NCBI GenBank assembly: GCA_963755395.1
Contig: CAVWJJ010000002.1
Span: forward strand, 496,001 to 560,000
DNA: 64,000 nucleotides
Direction of reading: 5' to 3'
DNA from: DAHVFK01 sp963755395
Lineage (GTDB): Bacteria; Pseudomonadota; Gammaproteobacteria; Burkholderiales; SG8-39
The translations under genes and the position numbers were made by a program. The notes under the pieces were generated by a model, which ran no database searches, had not been told where the DNA came from, and worked only from the letters and a program-made list of their open reading frames with translations. Shown here in pieces: positions 47,040 through 56,832 of this stretch. Each line of letters begins with the position of its first letter. The stretch's first letter is position 1.

Positions 47040-47635
47040 TGCATGGGAACGAAGCGCGGCTGCAAGCGCACGCGCTTGAGCCAGGCGCGAATCGCCGGGT
47101 AGGGCGCGAGCGAGATGCCGCCGTCCTCGGCGCAATGCGTGTACGCGAACAGCGAGATATCCGCGATGGAGTAGACGCCGTCGACGAAGTACGGCTCGCG
47201 CGCAAGGTGCTGCTCCATGACGGCGAGCGCCTGGTGGCCGCGTTCGTGCAGCCGCGGCAGCTCCGCGCGGCGCGGTGAGTCACTGGGGAGGTAACGCATG
47301 ATCGAGCGCGCCACCGCGACGAACGGCTCATGGCTGTACTGCTCAAAGAACATCCATTGCAGGGTGCGTGCGCGCCCGAGCCGCCCTGCCGGCGCGAGCA
47401 CCGTGTCTTCGGCCAGGTACCAAAGAATCGCGTTCGATTCCGGCAGGTAGCTGCCATCATCGAGCTCGAGCAGCGGCACCTTGCCGTTCGGATTCCTGGC
47501 AAGAAACCCGGGCGTGCGGGTCGCGCCGCCGACGCTGTCGATTTCGATCCAGCGGTGCGGAATGGGGAGCTGAACCAGCGCCAGCTTCACCTTGTAGCAG
47601 TTGCCGGAATCGGAGTTGCCGTACACGACGTACAT
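47036..47635 (-). CDS. Glutathione S-transferase family protein
   Basis: A 199-residue protein. The thioredoxin-like N-terminal domain (about 1-77) includes Ser-Asp-Ser-Gly-Asn-Cys-Tyr-Lys, Asn-Gly-Lys-Val-Pro-Leu-Leu and Leu-Pro-Glu-Ser-Asn-Ala-Ile, the glutathione-binding segments. The C-terminal helical domain includes Tyr-Ser-Ile-Ala-Asp-Ile-Ser-Leu-Phe-Ala-Tyr. It probably conjugates or reduces electrophiles. The ATG at 47635 has a GGAGG ribosome-binding region. It is 10 bases downstream of ppc and overlaps the LysE gene by four bases. Confidence 0.88.
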   Translation of the reverse strand: MYVVYGNSDSGNCYKVKLALVQLPIPHRWIEIDSVGGATRTPGFLARNPNGKVPLLELDDGSYLPESNAILWYLAEDTVLAPAGRLGRARTLQWMFFEQYSHEPFVAVARSIMRYLPSDSPRRAELPRLHERGHQALAVMEQHLAREPYFVDGVYSIADISLFAYTHCAEDGGISLAPYPAIRAWLKRVRLQPRFVPMQ

Positions 47636-47645
47636 GCCGCCTCCT

Positions 47646-50399
47646 TCAGCCGCTGTTGCGCAAGCCCGCGGCGACGCCGTTGATCGTGAGGTGGATGGCG
47701 CGCTTGGTGCGCGCATCGGTGTCGCCGGCGCGGTAGCGCCTGAGCAGCTCTACCTGCAGGTGGTTGAGCGGATCGAGATAGGGAAAGCGGCTGCGTATCG
47801 AGCGCGCCAGCGTCGGGTTGTCCGCCAGCAGCTCCGAGCGGCCCGCGATCTGCGCCAGCCAGCGCCGGGTGCGATGCCATTCGTCCGCGATGTCGCCGAA
47901 CACGCGCTTGCGCAGCGGCTCATCCGGCACCAGCTCGGCGTAGCGCGAGGCGACTGCCAAGTCGGTCTTGGCGAGCACCATGTCCATGTTGGACAGCACG
48001 CTCCTGAAGAACGCCCAGCGCTCGTGCATCGCGCGTAGTTGCTCGAGATGCGAACCGGGCTGCGCCAGCCATTGTTCGACCGCGCTGCCGAAACCGTACC
48101 AGCCGGGGAGCATCAGACGGCACTGGCTCCAGCTGAACACCCAGGGGATGGCGCGCAGATCCTCCAGGCGCGCGGAACCGCGGCGCGCGGAGGGCCGGCT
48201 GCCGATGTTCAGGTCGGCGATTTCCGCGATCGGGGTGGAGGCGCGGAAATATTCGAGAAATCCCGGCGTTTCCTTGACCAGCTCGCAGTACGCGCGGTAG
48301 GCGAGCGAAGACAGCTGCTCCATCGCCTTTGCGTCGCGCTCCCTCTCGCGCTCGCTGTGCGGCCGCGCGCCCAGGCTCGCCTCAAGCGTCGCCGCGGCCA
48401 GCGTTTCCAGGTTGCGCCGGCCGGTCTCCGGGTCGGCGTACTTGCTCGCGATCACTTCGCCCTGTTCGGTCAGGCGCAACGCGCCGTCCACGCTGCCAGC
48501 CGGCTGCGCCAGGATGGCGTCGTAACTCGGCCCGCCGCCCCGGCCAACGGTACCGCCGCGGCCGTGGAACAGGCGCAGGCGCACCCCGTGAGCGTGGCAG
48601 ACGCGCACCAGGCCGGTGGAGGCTTCGTGCAGCGACCAGCTCGACGCGAGGTAGCCGCCGTCCTTGTTGCTGTCGGAGTAGCCGAGCATGACCTCCTGCT
48701 CGCCGCCGCGCGAATCGATCCACGAGCGGTAGAGCGGCAACTTGAGCGCACGGTCGATAATCGCGCCGCTGCGCTCGAGGTCCGCGATCGACTCGAACAG
48801 CGGGATGATGTCCATTCCGAGCTCGCGGGGCGTGCCCGGCATGAGCAGCCCCACCTCGCGCAGGAGCACGCCCACTTCGAGCAGGTCCGAGACGGATTCG
48901 CAGTGCGAGATGACATAGTGCGGCACGGCGCGCGCGCCGAAGCGCCGGCGTCCCTCTGCCGCCGCGTCCAGCACGGCAAGCTCGCGCTGCACGCGCTGCG
49001 AATACTCGAGGTGCGGCGAGCGCAGCGGCCGTGGCCCGGCCAGCTCGCGCGCCAGCAGCGCAATGCGCGCCTCCTCGTCCAGGGCCGCATAGTGGGCTTC
49101 CACCCCGGCGCGTGCCAGCAATTCGGCGACGCAGGCTTCGTGCTCGTCAGAGCTTTGCCTCAGGTCGATCGGGGCGAGATGGAATCCGAATACGCTAACC
49201 AGCCGGCGCAGGCGCGCCAGCCGGCCCTGTGCCAGGCGCCCGGCGCCTTGCTCGACCAGCGACCGGTCGACGACGTCGAGGTCCGCTGCAAGCTCCTGCG
49301 CGCTCGCATAGGGCGGTCGCCGCGCGCTCGGCTGCAGCGCGGCGTGCCGGCCGGCAAGCACTTCGTCGCTCGCGGCCAGGCGCGCGTAGATGCCGGCGAG
49401 CGCGCGGCGGTACGGCTCGTCGCGGCGGTAGGGCGAATCGTCGCCGGAGGCGTCGGCGAGCTCGCGCAGCGCCGGCGGCACCGGCTTGACGCGGGTCGAT
49501 ATCGAGAGCTCCATCCCGAGCCTGTTCACCTCGCCCAGGTAGTGCTCGAGAATAAGCTCGGCCTGCTGGGCGAGAGCGGCCGACAGCGTGCGCGCCGTGA
49601 CGTTCGGATTGCCGTCGCGGTCGCCGCCGATCCAGCTGCCGACGGTGAGGAACGGCGCGAGCCACGGCACGCGCGCGAGGCCGAAGTCCTCCTGCAATGC
49701 GCGCTCGAGGTCGTCGTAGAGGCGCGGCAGCTCCTCGAGGAAGGTCATGCGGAAGTACGCCAGGCCATTCTTGATTTCGTCCGTTACTTCCAGTTTGGTG
49801 AGGCGCAGCATCGAGGTGAGCCACAGGCGCAGCACCTCCCGCCGCAGCCGCGCGTCGCGCGGCGCGTCCTGGGGCGTCGCCAGCAGGCGCGCAATCTCGC
49901 GCTCGCAATCGAGGATGCTCTGGCGCTGGACTTCGGTCGGATGCGCGGTCAGGACCGGGCTCACCCGCGCGCGCTCGAACCAGGCCAGCAGTTCCTCGCC
50001 GCGCAAGCCTTCGTCGCGCAGGTGTGCGAGCGCAAATGCCATGCTGCCGGGTCGTGGCGGCGAGCCGGCTTCGGCATGTGCATGCCGCCGCCGGTTTTGC
50101 TGCGTGTCCTCGGCGATATTGAGCAGGTGCGAAAAGTAGCTGAAGGCGCGCACCACGTGCAGTGTCTGCTCGATATCGAGCGCGTTGAGCAGCCCTTCGA
50201 GCTCGGACTTCGCCTCCTGCGCGCCCGACTCGGTGCGCCTGAACGCGACCGCCGTCTGCCGGATGAGCTCGATGCGGTGGAGCATCTCCTCGCCAACCTG
50301 CTCGCGTATCGCATCGCCCAGCAGACGCCCAAGCAGGCGCCGGTCCTCGCGCAGCAGGTGCTCTTTCGCCTCCTCGGCGAATTCGGCGATCGCTTCCAT
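47646..50399 (-). CDS. ppc: Phosphoenolpyruvate carboxylase
   Basis: A 917-residue PEP carboxylase, full length. Signature 1 is Val-Leu-Thr-Ala-His-Pro-Thr-Glu-Val with the catalytic His (about 151). Signature 2 is Leu-Gly-Tyr-Ser-Asp-Ser-Asn-Lys-Asp-Gly-Gly. The Phe-His-Gly-Arg-Gly-Gly-Thr-Val-Gly-Arg-Gly-Gly loop follows, and the C-terminus ends in Asn-Gly-Val-Ala-Ala-Gly-Leu-Arg-Asn-Ser-Gly. It carboxylates PEP to oxaloacetate to refill the citric acid cycle. Confidence 0.96.
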   Translation of the reverse strand: MEAIAEFAEEAKEHLLREDRRLLGRLLGDAIREQVGEEMLHRIELIRQTAVAFRRTESGAQEAKSELEGLLNALDIEQTLHVVRAFSYFSHLLNIAEDTQQNRRRHAHAEAGSPPRPGSMAFALAHLRDEGLRGEELLAWFERARVSPVLTAHPTEVQRQSILDCEREIARLLATPQDAPRDARLRREVLRLWLTSMLRLTKLEVTDEIKNGLAYFRMTFLEELPRLYDDLERALQEDFGLARVPWLAPFLTVGSWIGGDRDGNPNVTARTLSAALAQQAELILEHYLGEVNRLGMELSISTRVKPVPPALRELADASGDDSPYRRDEPYRRALAGIYARLAASDEVLAGRHAALQPSARRPPYASAQELAADLDVVDRSLVEQGAGRLAQGRLARLRRLVSVFGFHLAPIDLRQSSDEHEACVAELLARAGVEAHYAALDEEARIALLARELAGPRPLRSPHLEYSQRVQRELAVLDAAAEGRRRFGARAVPHYVISHCESVSDLLEVGVLLREVGLLMPGTPRELGMDIIPLFESIADLERSGAIIDRALKLPLYRSWIDSRGGEQEVMLGYSDSNKDGGYLASSWSLHEASTGLVRVCHAHGVRLRLFHGRGGTVGRGGGPSYDAILAQPAGSVDGALRLTEQGEVIASKYADPETGRRNLETLAAATLEASLGARPHSERERERDAKAMEQLSSLAYRAYCELVKETPGFLEYFRASTPIAEIADLNIGSRPSARRGSARLEDLRAIPWVFSWSQCRLMLPGWYGFGSAVEQWLAQPGSHLEQLRAMHERWAFFRSVLSNMDMVLAKTDLAVASRYAELVPDEPLRKRVFGDIADEWHRTRRWLAQIAGRSELLADNPTLARSIRSRFPYLDPLNHLQVELLRRYRAGDTDARTKRAIHLTINGVAAGLRNSG

Positions 50400-50489
50400 G
50401 AACGCGAATTCTACGTGACGGCGGACACGATCCAGCCCGGGCGCGGCGCGGACGTGAAATCGGCGCCGATGATGCTCATCGCGCGACGG

Positions 50490-50777
50490 CTAGTCGTGCG
50501 TCAGCGGCTTGGTCGTGAACAGGTAGTCCTTGAGCTCCTTGTCAAAGCTCGGGTCCTTGCGCCGAATCCACTCGAGCACCATTGACGCGTGCTCCTTCTC
50601 TTCGTCGCGGTTGTGCGCCAGGATCGCCTTGAGCACCTTGTCCTTGCACGCGTCGACGCGCTGGTTGTACCAGTCGATCGCCTCCAACTCTTCCATCAGC
50701 GAGGTGATCGCGCGGTGCATGTCACGCGTCTCGTCCGACATCTCGCCGACCGGCTCGTGGTAGCCCTCGTTCGCCAT
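50490..50777 (-). CDS. Encapsulated-ferritin-like (EncFtn family) protein without a cargo peptide
   Basis: A 95-residue two-helix protein closely resembling Rhodospirillum EncFtn, which makes ferroxidase decamers inside encapsulin shells. The segments His-Arg-Ala-Ile, Met-Glu-Glu-Leu-Glu-Ala-Ile-Asp-Trp-Tyr and Ala-His-Asn-Arg-Asp-Glu-Glu-Lys-Glu-His-Ala are retained. Aligned with that protein at a constant offset of two, Glu30, Glu60 and His63 match its metal ligands Glu32, Glu62 and His65 (numbering from memory). The protein stops just after the second helix (Tyr-Leu-Phe-Thr-Thr-Lys-Pro-Leu), so the tail carrying the shell-targeting peptide is missing, and no encapsulin gene is nearby. It may act as a free cytoplasmic ferroxidase. 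A GGGAG site precedes the ATG. Confidence 0.85.
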   Translation of the reverse strand: MANEGYHEPVGEMSDETRDMHRAITSLMEELEAIDWYNQRVDACKDKVLKAILAHNRDEEKEHASMVLEWIRRKDPSFDKELKDYLFTTKPLTHD

Positions 50778-50824
50778 TGATGCGTCTCCCTTTTGAATTG
50801 AAGCGAGAATTAGGAATGCCTGAC

Positions 50825-50853
50825 ATTGTGCCCTGCCCGCGGCAATCGCTCAA
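50825..50853 (-). promoter_or_regulatory. Possible promoter of the EncFtn-like gene
   Basis: On the minus strand TTGAGC (50853-50848) and CACAAT (50830-50825) are separated by 17 bases, about 45 bases upstream of the ATG at 50777. The match is moderate. No clear iron-responsive (Fur) box is seen in the 127-base gap to the HugZ-like gene. Confidence 0.35.
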
Positions 50854-50904
50854 TGCGCGTTGCCGTGTGGCGGGCGCTCGATCTCGGGCTCACGTGATCA
50901 TCGG

Positions 50905-51384
50905 CTAAATCGCCGCGCGGCGCAGGGCTTCGGCGGAAAGGTTGAAGGTGCGCCCGAGACCCGCGACGAAGCGCGCGTCGCGCGGCACGACGCGCCAGAA
51001 GCCGAAGTCGGCCAGCGCGAATGTCACCACCGAGGCGGGAAAACGCTCGAGCCAGGCGCTCTTGAGGCGCTCGAACGGCTCGCCTTCACCGGCGAGCGGC
51101 CGCGCCTCGCCGCGCAGGGTGACGCGCGCCAGGGTTTGGGGGTCGGCGCGGCCGTCGTCGCGCTCGACGATCGCGAGCGAGACGCGCGGGTCGGCGAGCA
51201 TGTCCTGGGTGTGCCACGCGAGGCGACTGACGCGCAAGGAAACGGCGCCGAAGTCGGCCTCGGGCAGGAACGCCACCATCGACACCATCGGCGCGTCCTG
51301 GCGCAGAGTGCCGAGCGCTGCGACGCGCACGCCCCGGATCAATTGCGCGAGCAAGGCAGAGGCGTCAGCGTCCATGATCGCCAT
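50905..51384 (-). CDS. HugZ-like pyridoxamine 5'-phosphate oxidase-fold protein
   Basis: A 159-residue split-barrel protein of the FMN-binding/PNPOx-like superfamily. The end segment Val-Pro-Arg-Asp-Ala-Arg-Phe-Val-Ala-Gly-Leu-Gly-Arg-Thr-Phe resembles the HugZ/HutZ heme-utilisation group, and the N-terminal half has the barrel strand Gly-x-x-x-Val-Ser-Met-Val-Ala-Phe. It is shorter than HugZ of Helicobacter or Campylobacter. Heme binding or degradation is suggested by family only. The next gene downstream encodes the EncFtn-like ferritin. Its start lies 20 bases from the divergent lolC GTG. Confidence 0.75.
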   Translation of the reverse strand: MAIMDADASALLAQLIRGVRVAALGTLRQDAPMVSMVAFLPEADFGAVSLRVSRLAWHTQDMLADPRVSLAIVERDDGRADPQTLARVTLRGEARPLAGEGEPFERLKSAWLERFPASVVTFALADFGFWRVVPRDARFVAGLGRTFNLSAEALRRAAI

Positions 51385-51404
51385 TGTAGTATTCTCGCGC
51401 CACT

Positions 51405-52642
51405 GTGCGTTACGAACTCCTCATCGGCCTGCGCTACACGCGCGCCAAGCGTCGCAACCACTTCATCAGCTTCATCTCGCTCATCTCGATGGCGGGGATC
51501 GCGCTCGGGGTCGCGGCGCTGATCGTCGTGCTGTCGGTGATGAACGGCTTTCAGCAGGAGTTGCGCGCGCGCATCCTCGGCGTGGTGTCGCACGTGCAGA
51601 TCTTCGGCGCGGACAATCGCCTCGAGCACTGGCAGCAGACAGCCGCCGAGGCGGCGCGCAATCCGCACGTGGTCGCCGCCGCGCCGTTCGTCGGCGCGCA
51701 GGGCATGCTCACCTTCGGCCAGGCGGTGCGCGGCGCGCTGGTGCGCGGCATCCTGCCGCGCGACGAGGAGCGGGTGGCGCAGTTCGGCACGCACATGCGC
51801 GCCGGCAGCCTCGATGCGCTGCAGCCGGGGCGCTTCGGCATCGTGCTCGGGGTCGATCTGGCGCGCGCGCTGGGCGTGCTGCCGGGCGACAAGGTCGCGC
51901 TCATCGCGCCGCAGGGGCTGGTGACGCCGGCCGGAGTGATCCCGCGCCTGAAGCAGTTCACCGTGGTCGGGATATTCGACATCGGCTTCGTCGAGGCGGA
52001 CGCCGGGCTCGCGCTGATCAATCTCGAGGACGCGCAAAAGCTGTACCAGATGGGTGACGCGGTGAGCGGCGTGCGGCTCAAGCTCGACGACCTGTTCGCT
52101 GCGCCCGAGGTCGCGCGCGAGCTGACGGCGCGGCTCGGCCCGGACCTCTACGCCACCGACTGGACGCGCAGCCACGCCAACTTCTTCCGCGCGGTCGAGA
52201 TCGAGAAGCGGGTCATGTTCATCATCCTGCTGCTGATCGTGGCCGTGGCGGCGTTCAACGTGGTCTCGGCGCTGGTGATGCTGGTGACCGACAAGCAGGC
52301 CGATATCGCCATCCTGCGCACGCTCGGCGCGGCGCCCGGTTCGGTGATGCAGATCTTCATGGTGCAGGGCGCGGTAATCGGCGTGATCGGGACCCTCGTG
52401 GGCGTGGTGTGCGGAGTGCTGCTCGCGCTGAACATACCCACCCTGGTGCCGGCGATCGAGCGCGCGTTCCACGTCCAGTTCCTGTCCAAGAGCGTGTATC
52501 TCATTCCCGAGCTGCCTTCGGACGTGCACCTGCGCGACGTGGTCATCATCGGCGTGGTGTCGCTCGTGCTGTCGTTCATCGCCACGCTCTATCCCAGCTG
52601 GCGCGCCTCGCGCGTCAATCCGGCCGAGGCGCTGCGCTATGA

Positions 52643-52646
<4 letters not shown>
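51405..52646 (+). CDS. lolC: Lipoprotein-releasing ABC transporter permease, LolC/LolE family
   Basis: A 413-residue FtsX-type permease with four transmembrane helices: one at the N-terminus (about 22-48) and three near the C-terminus, around a large periplasmic domain. The N-terminal Arg-Tyr-Glu-Leu-Leu-Ile-Gly-Leu-Arg-Tyr and Ser-Val-Met-Asn-Gly-Phe are typical of LolC/E. With LolD it extracts lipoproteins from the inner membrane and passes them to LolA. Only one permease gene is present, so this may be a homodimer-type system or the second permease is elsewhere. The start is GTG. Confidence 0.93.
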
Positions 52647-53329
<683 letters not shown>

Positions 53330-53800
53330 GTTCGTAGGGCGCATAGCCGAGCGCGCGGTAAAAGCGCAGCGCAGCCTGGTTGGCGGCGAGCGTGCGCACC
53401 CGCAGGCGCGCGAGGCCGAGCAGCGCGAAGTGACGCGCCGCTTCCTCGAGCAGGGCCACGGCGATGCCACGCGCGCGCGCACCCGGCTCGACGTACAGGT
53501 CGGTGACCACGCCGTAGCGCCGCTCCCCCGGGCGCACGTGGTGCGAGCCGTGCTCCTCCTCCTCGACCCAGCCGACCAGGAAGCCCAGCCGCTCGTCGCC
53601 GCGCACCGCCACCAGCACCCTTCCGCGGCGCTCGCGCGCCGCGCGCTCGAGGTGAACGAGATGTGCCGCGGCGATGCGGCGGCCTTCGGCGCGCCCCGCG
53701 TGCAGCGTGCGCTCGAGGTCCTGCAGCGCGGCGACGAACGTGACCAGCCGGGGCCGGTCGGCAGGCTGCGCATCGCGCACCATGAAACGGGGAGTGCTGG

Positions 53801-54361
53801 TCATGTCCGGGGTTCCTTGCGACGCGCGCGCCGGCGGGCGCGCCAGGCCAGCACGACGTAGCAGCGCCACGCGAGGTGCACGCCGAAGTAGCCCAGCGCC
53901 GCGAGCGTGCAGGCGAGGGCGACGAGCCCCACCGCGAGCGGCTTGCCGAGCGAGAGCGACCAATGCACGAGCGTGTGCGCCGACGCCGCGAGCCGGGTCC
54001 AGTCGAGTTCCGGCGGCCGCGCGATTGGTGCCTGGCCCCCGGCGCCGAGCAGCAGCGCGCCGTACTCGTAGGCGAGCAGGTACAGCGGCACGATGGTGAA
54101 GGGGTTCGTATACAAGGTGGTCACGAGCGCGACCGGCAGGTTGCGGTGCAGCGGAACCGCGAGCAGCGCCGCAGTGAGCATCTGGAGAGGTCCCGGCACC
54201 AGGCCGGCGAACAGCCCGATCGCCACCCCGCCGGCGACCGATTCACGGTTCAGGTGCCACAGATTGGGGTGCTGCAGCAGCGAGCCGAACACCGCCACGA
54301 TGCGGTAGGAACGGACCTTCGCGGCGTCGGGCAGGTATTTGCGGAAGTACTTTCGCGGCAT
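53801..54361 (-). CDS. DUF2062 membrane protein
   Basis: A 186-residue protein with a basic start (Met-Pro-Arg-Lys-Tyr-Phe-Arg-Lys), Ser-Val-Ala-Gly-Gly-Val-Ala-Ile-Gly-Leu-Phe-Ala-Gly near residue 43, several hydrophobic segments and a basic C-terminus. This is the DUF2062 family of small inner-membrane proteins of unknown function. An alternative ATG lies two codons upstream at 54367. It is divergent from comEC by 36 bases and overlaps the GNAT gene downstream (ATGA). Confidence 0.85.
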   Translation of the reverse strand: MPRKYFRKYLPDAAKVRSYRIVAVFGSLLQHPNLWHLNRESVAGGVAIGLFAGLVPGPLQMLTAALLAVPLHRNLPVALVTTLYTNPFTIVPLYLLAYEYGALLLGAGGQAPIARPPELDWTRLAASAHTLVHWSLSLGKPLAVGLVALACTLAALGYFGVHLAWRCYVVLAWRARRRARRKEPRT

Positions 54362-54397
54362 GGTCATCCGGCGCGCAGCCCGGCCGTTGCATTGTAG

Positions 54398-56563
54398 ATG
54401 ACGGCGGGAGTGCTTGCTTTCGTGGCCGGGGTGCTGCTGCTGCAGCAGCAGGGCGGGCTTCCCGCCCCGGCCTGGCTATGGGGCTTGCCGCTGTGCCTCG
54501 CGCTCGGTGCCTGGCGCCCGGGGCTGAGGCTCGCCGCGGCCTTTGCCGTCGGCTTCCTGTGGGCCGCGGGCTGGGCCCAGCTTCGCCTCGCAGACCGCCT
54601 GGCGCCCGGGCTCGAGGGGCGCGAGCTGCAGGTGGTAGGGGTGGTATCCGGGCTGCCCGCCGCCGCCGGCGAACGCGGACTGCGGTTCGACTTCGAGCCC
54701 GAGTCCGCGCCGGAAGGGGTGCGGCTGCCGCGCAAGATTCGGCTGGCATGGTACGCACCCCCGCCGCCTGCGGCCGCGCCCGAGGTGCACCCGGGCGAGC
54801 GCTGGCGCTTCGCTTTGCGCCTGCGCCGCCCGCACGGTCAGGTCAATCCGCACAGTTTCGATTACGAGGCCTGGCTGCTCGAGCGCGGCATCGGCGCAAC
54901 CGGCTACGTGCGCGCGTTCCCGCCGCCGCTGCGCCTGGGCGCGCGCGAGGGCGCGCTCGAGCGCATCGAGCAGGCGCGCGAGGCGGTGCGCGAGCGCTTC
55001 CTGCGCGTGCTCGGCGCCACCCCGGCGGCGGGCATCCTCGCCGCGCTCGCGATCGGCGACCAGCGCGCGATCTCGGGCGAGGAGTGGGGCCTGTTCCGGC
55101 GCACCGGAGTGACCCATCTGATGAGCATTTCCGGGTTGCACGTGACGCTGGTGTCGGGGCTCGTCGCGTGGCTGGTCGCTTTCGGCTGGCGCCGGCTGCC
55201 GCGGCTGTGCCTGCGGCTGCCGGCGCGCAAAGCGGCCGCGGCGGCGGCGGTCGCGGGCGCGCTCGGCTACACGCTGCTCGCCGGCTTCGGCGTGCCGGCG
55301 CAGCGCACCCTGCTGATGGTGTGCGTGGTCGCGCTCGCGCTGTGGTCGGGGCGCTCGGTATCGCCTGCGCGTACGCTCGCGCTAGCGCTTGGCGCGGTGG
55401 TGCTGGCCGATCCGTGGGCGCCGCTCGCGCCCGGCTTCTGGCTTTCCTTCGGCGCAGTGGCGCTCATCTTCTACGTCGCCGCGGGCTGGACCGGCACCGA
55501 ATCGAAGGTCCTGCAGTGGGGGCGCGTCCAGTGGGCGGTGACGCTGGGTCTTGCGCCTGCGGCGCTGCTGCTGTTCGGGCAGGTGTCGCTGGTGGGCCCG
55601 CTCGCGAATGCGGTCGCGATCCCGCTCGTCTCGGCGGCGGTGACGCCGCTCGCGCTGCTGGGCGCCGTGCTGCCGCTGGACGCCATTCTGCTGTTCGGCG
55701 CTTGGCTCGCCGAGCGCCTGCTGGAGTTTCTCGAGGCCTGCGCCTCGCTGCCGCTCGCGGTGTGGCATGCCCGGGTGCCGCCCGCTTGGTCGCTGCTGCC
55801 CGCGCTCGCCGGGGTCGCCTGGCTGCTCGCGCCGCGCGGACTGCCTTGGCGCGCGAGCGGGCTCGGGCTGATGCTGCCCGCGTTCGCGCTGCCCGCGCCC
55901 GCGCCGGCGCCGGGCGAGGCGTGGATCACCACGCTCGACGTCGGCCAGGGACGATCGGTACTGGTGCGTACCGCGCGGCACGCGCTGCTGGTCGATGCCG
56001 GGCCGGCGTTCGCGGGCGAAGGCGACGCCGGCGAGCGTACGGTCGTGCCGCTGCTGCGCGCGAGCGGCGTGGCGCGCCTCGACGCGATGGTGCTGTCGCG
56101 CGACGACGCCGACCACGTCGGCGGCGCACCGTCGGTGATGGAGAGCGTGCCGACCGGGGCGTTGCTGAGCTCGCTGCCCGCGCGTCATCCCGCGCTCGCG
56201 CTCGCCGCGGCCCCGCGGCGCTGCGCGCGCGGCGACGCCTGGCAATGGGACGGCGTGAGCTTCGAAGTGCTCGGCGCGGGCTGCGCGCTGCGCGTCAGCT
56301 CAAGCGGACACGCGGTGCTGCTCCCGGGCGCCGGCGGGCGCGCGCCCGAGGCGGCGCGGGCGCCGGGCTGGGTGGTGTACTCGGTCGGCTACCGCAACCG
56401 CTTGCGTCAGCCGGGCAAGGCGACTCTCGCGCGCACTCTCGCCGCCGGCGCCCGCGCGCTGCGTACCGACCGCGACGGCGCGGTAAGCGTGCGGATCGGT
56501 GCGGCCGGCGTCACGCTCGAAGTCGAGCGCCTGCGGCAGGCGCGCTACTGGCGCGGCATATAA
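54398..56563 (+). CDS. comEC: DNA internalization-related competence protein ComEC/Rec2
   Basis: A 721-residue polytopic protein in three parts: an N-terminal DUF4131 region with a soluble OB-like domain (about 60-175), the Competence domain with many membrane helices (about 200-500, including Gly-Asp-Gln-Arg-Ala-Ile and Met-Ser-Ile-Ser-Gly-Leu-His), and a C-terminal metallo-beta-lactamase-like domain. The last begins Thr-Thr-Leu-Asp-Val-Gly-Gln-Gly and contains Arg-Asp-Asp-Ala-Asp-His-Val-Gly-Gly. ComEC forms the inner-membrane pore for single-stranded DNA in natural transformation. No other competence gene is nearby, as is usual in Gram-negatives. Confidence 0.93.
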   Translation: MTAGVLAFVAGVLLLQQQGGLPAPAWLWGLPLCLALGAWRPGLRLAAAFAVGFLWAAGWAQLRLADRLAPGLEGRELQVVGVVSGLPAAAGERGLRFDFEPESAPEGVRLPRKIRLAWYAPPPPAAAPEVHPGERWRFALRLRRPHGQVNPHSFDYEAWLLERGIGATGYVRAFPPPLRLGAREGALERIEQAREAVRERFLRVLGATPAAGILAALAIGDQRAISGEEWGLFRRTGVTHLMSISGLHVTLVSGLVAWLVAFGWRRLPRLCLRLPARKAAAAAAVAGALGYTLLAGFGVPAQRTLLMVCVVALALWSGRSVSPARTLALALGAVVLADPWAPLAPGFWLSFGAVALIFYVAAGWTGTESKVLQWGRVQWAVTLGLAPAALLLFGQVSLVGPLANAVAIPLVSAAVTPLALLGAVLPLDAILLFGAWLAERLLEFLEACASLPLAVWHARVPPAWSLLPALAGVAWLLAPRGLPWRASGLGLMLPAFALPAPAPAPGEAWITTLDVGQGRSVLVRTARHALLVDAGPAFAGEGDAGERTVVPLLRASGVARLDAMVLSRDDADHVGGAPSVMESVPTGALLSSLPARHPALALAAAPRRCARGDAWQWDGVSFEVLGAGCALRVSSSGHAVLLPGAGGRAPEAARAPGWVVYSVGYRNRLRQPGKATLARTLAAGARALRTDRDGAVSVRIGAAGVTLEVERLRQARYWRGI

Positions 56564-56607
56564 TCGTCCGGCGGAATGCTCCGCACCACAATCGCGAGGA
56601 GGCGAAC

Positions 56608-56829
56608 ATGGCCAAGAAAAGTGCAGAGGCGGTCTATCGCGTAACCGAGGTGATCGGCACCAGCAGCCAGTCGTGGGAGGATGCGGCGCGCAACGCGGTC
56701 AAGACGGCGTCGAAATCGCTGCGCGACTTGCGCATCGCGGAAGTGACCAAGCTCGACGTCAAGGTCGAGAACGGCAAGGTGGTCGCGTTCCGCACGCGCC
56801 TGTCGCTGTCGTTCAAGTACGGCTCCTGA
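56608..56829 (+). CDS. Dodecin family protein
   Basis: A 73-residue protein. The sequence Val-Tyr-Arg-Val-Thr-Glu-Val-Ile-Gly-Thr-Ser and Ser-Trp-Glu-Asp-Ala-Ala-Arg-Asn-Ala-Val is the dodecin signature, and the beta-strand ending Phe-Arg-Thr-Arg-Leu-Ser-Leu-Ser-Phe-Lys-Tyr matches. Dodecins assemble into hollow dodecamers that store flavin or CoA; the Trp in strand-helix position is the usual flavin-stacking residue. A strong GAGGAGG (56596-56602) precedes the ATG. Confidence 0.93.
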   Translation: MAKKSAEAVYRVTEVIGTSSQSWEDAARNAVKTASKSLRDLRIAEVTKLDVKVENGKVVAFRTRLSLSFKYGS

Positions 56830-56832
56830 GGC

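Noticed and set aside
50400..50489. A possible encapsulin shell remnant or cargo-peptide extension after the EncFtn-like gene
   Set aside because: The 90 bases hold no open frame resembling a shell protein, and the EncFtn-like frame ends at a clean TAG with no targeting-peptide sequence in any frame just beyond.
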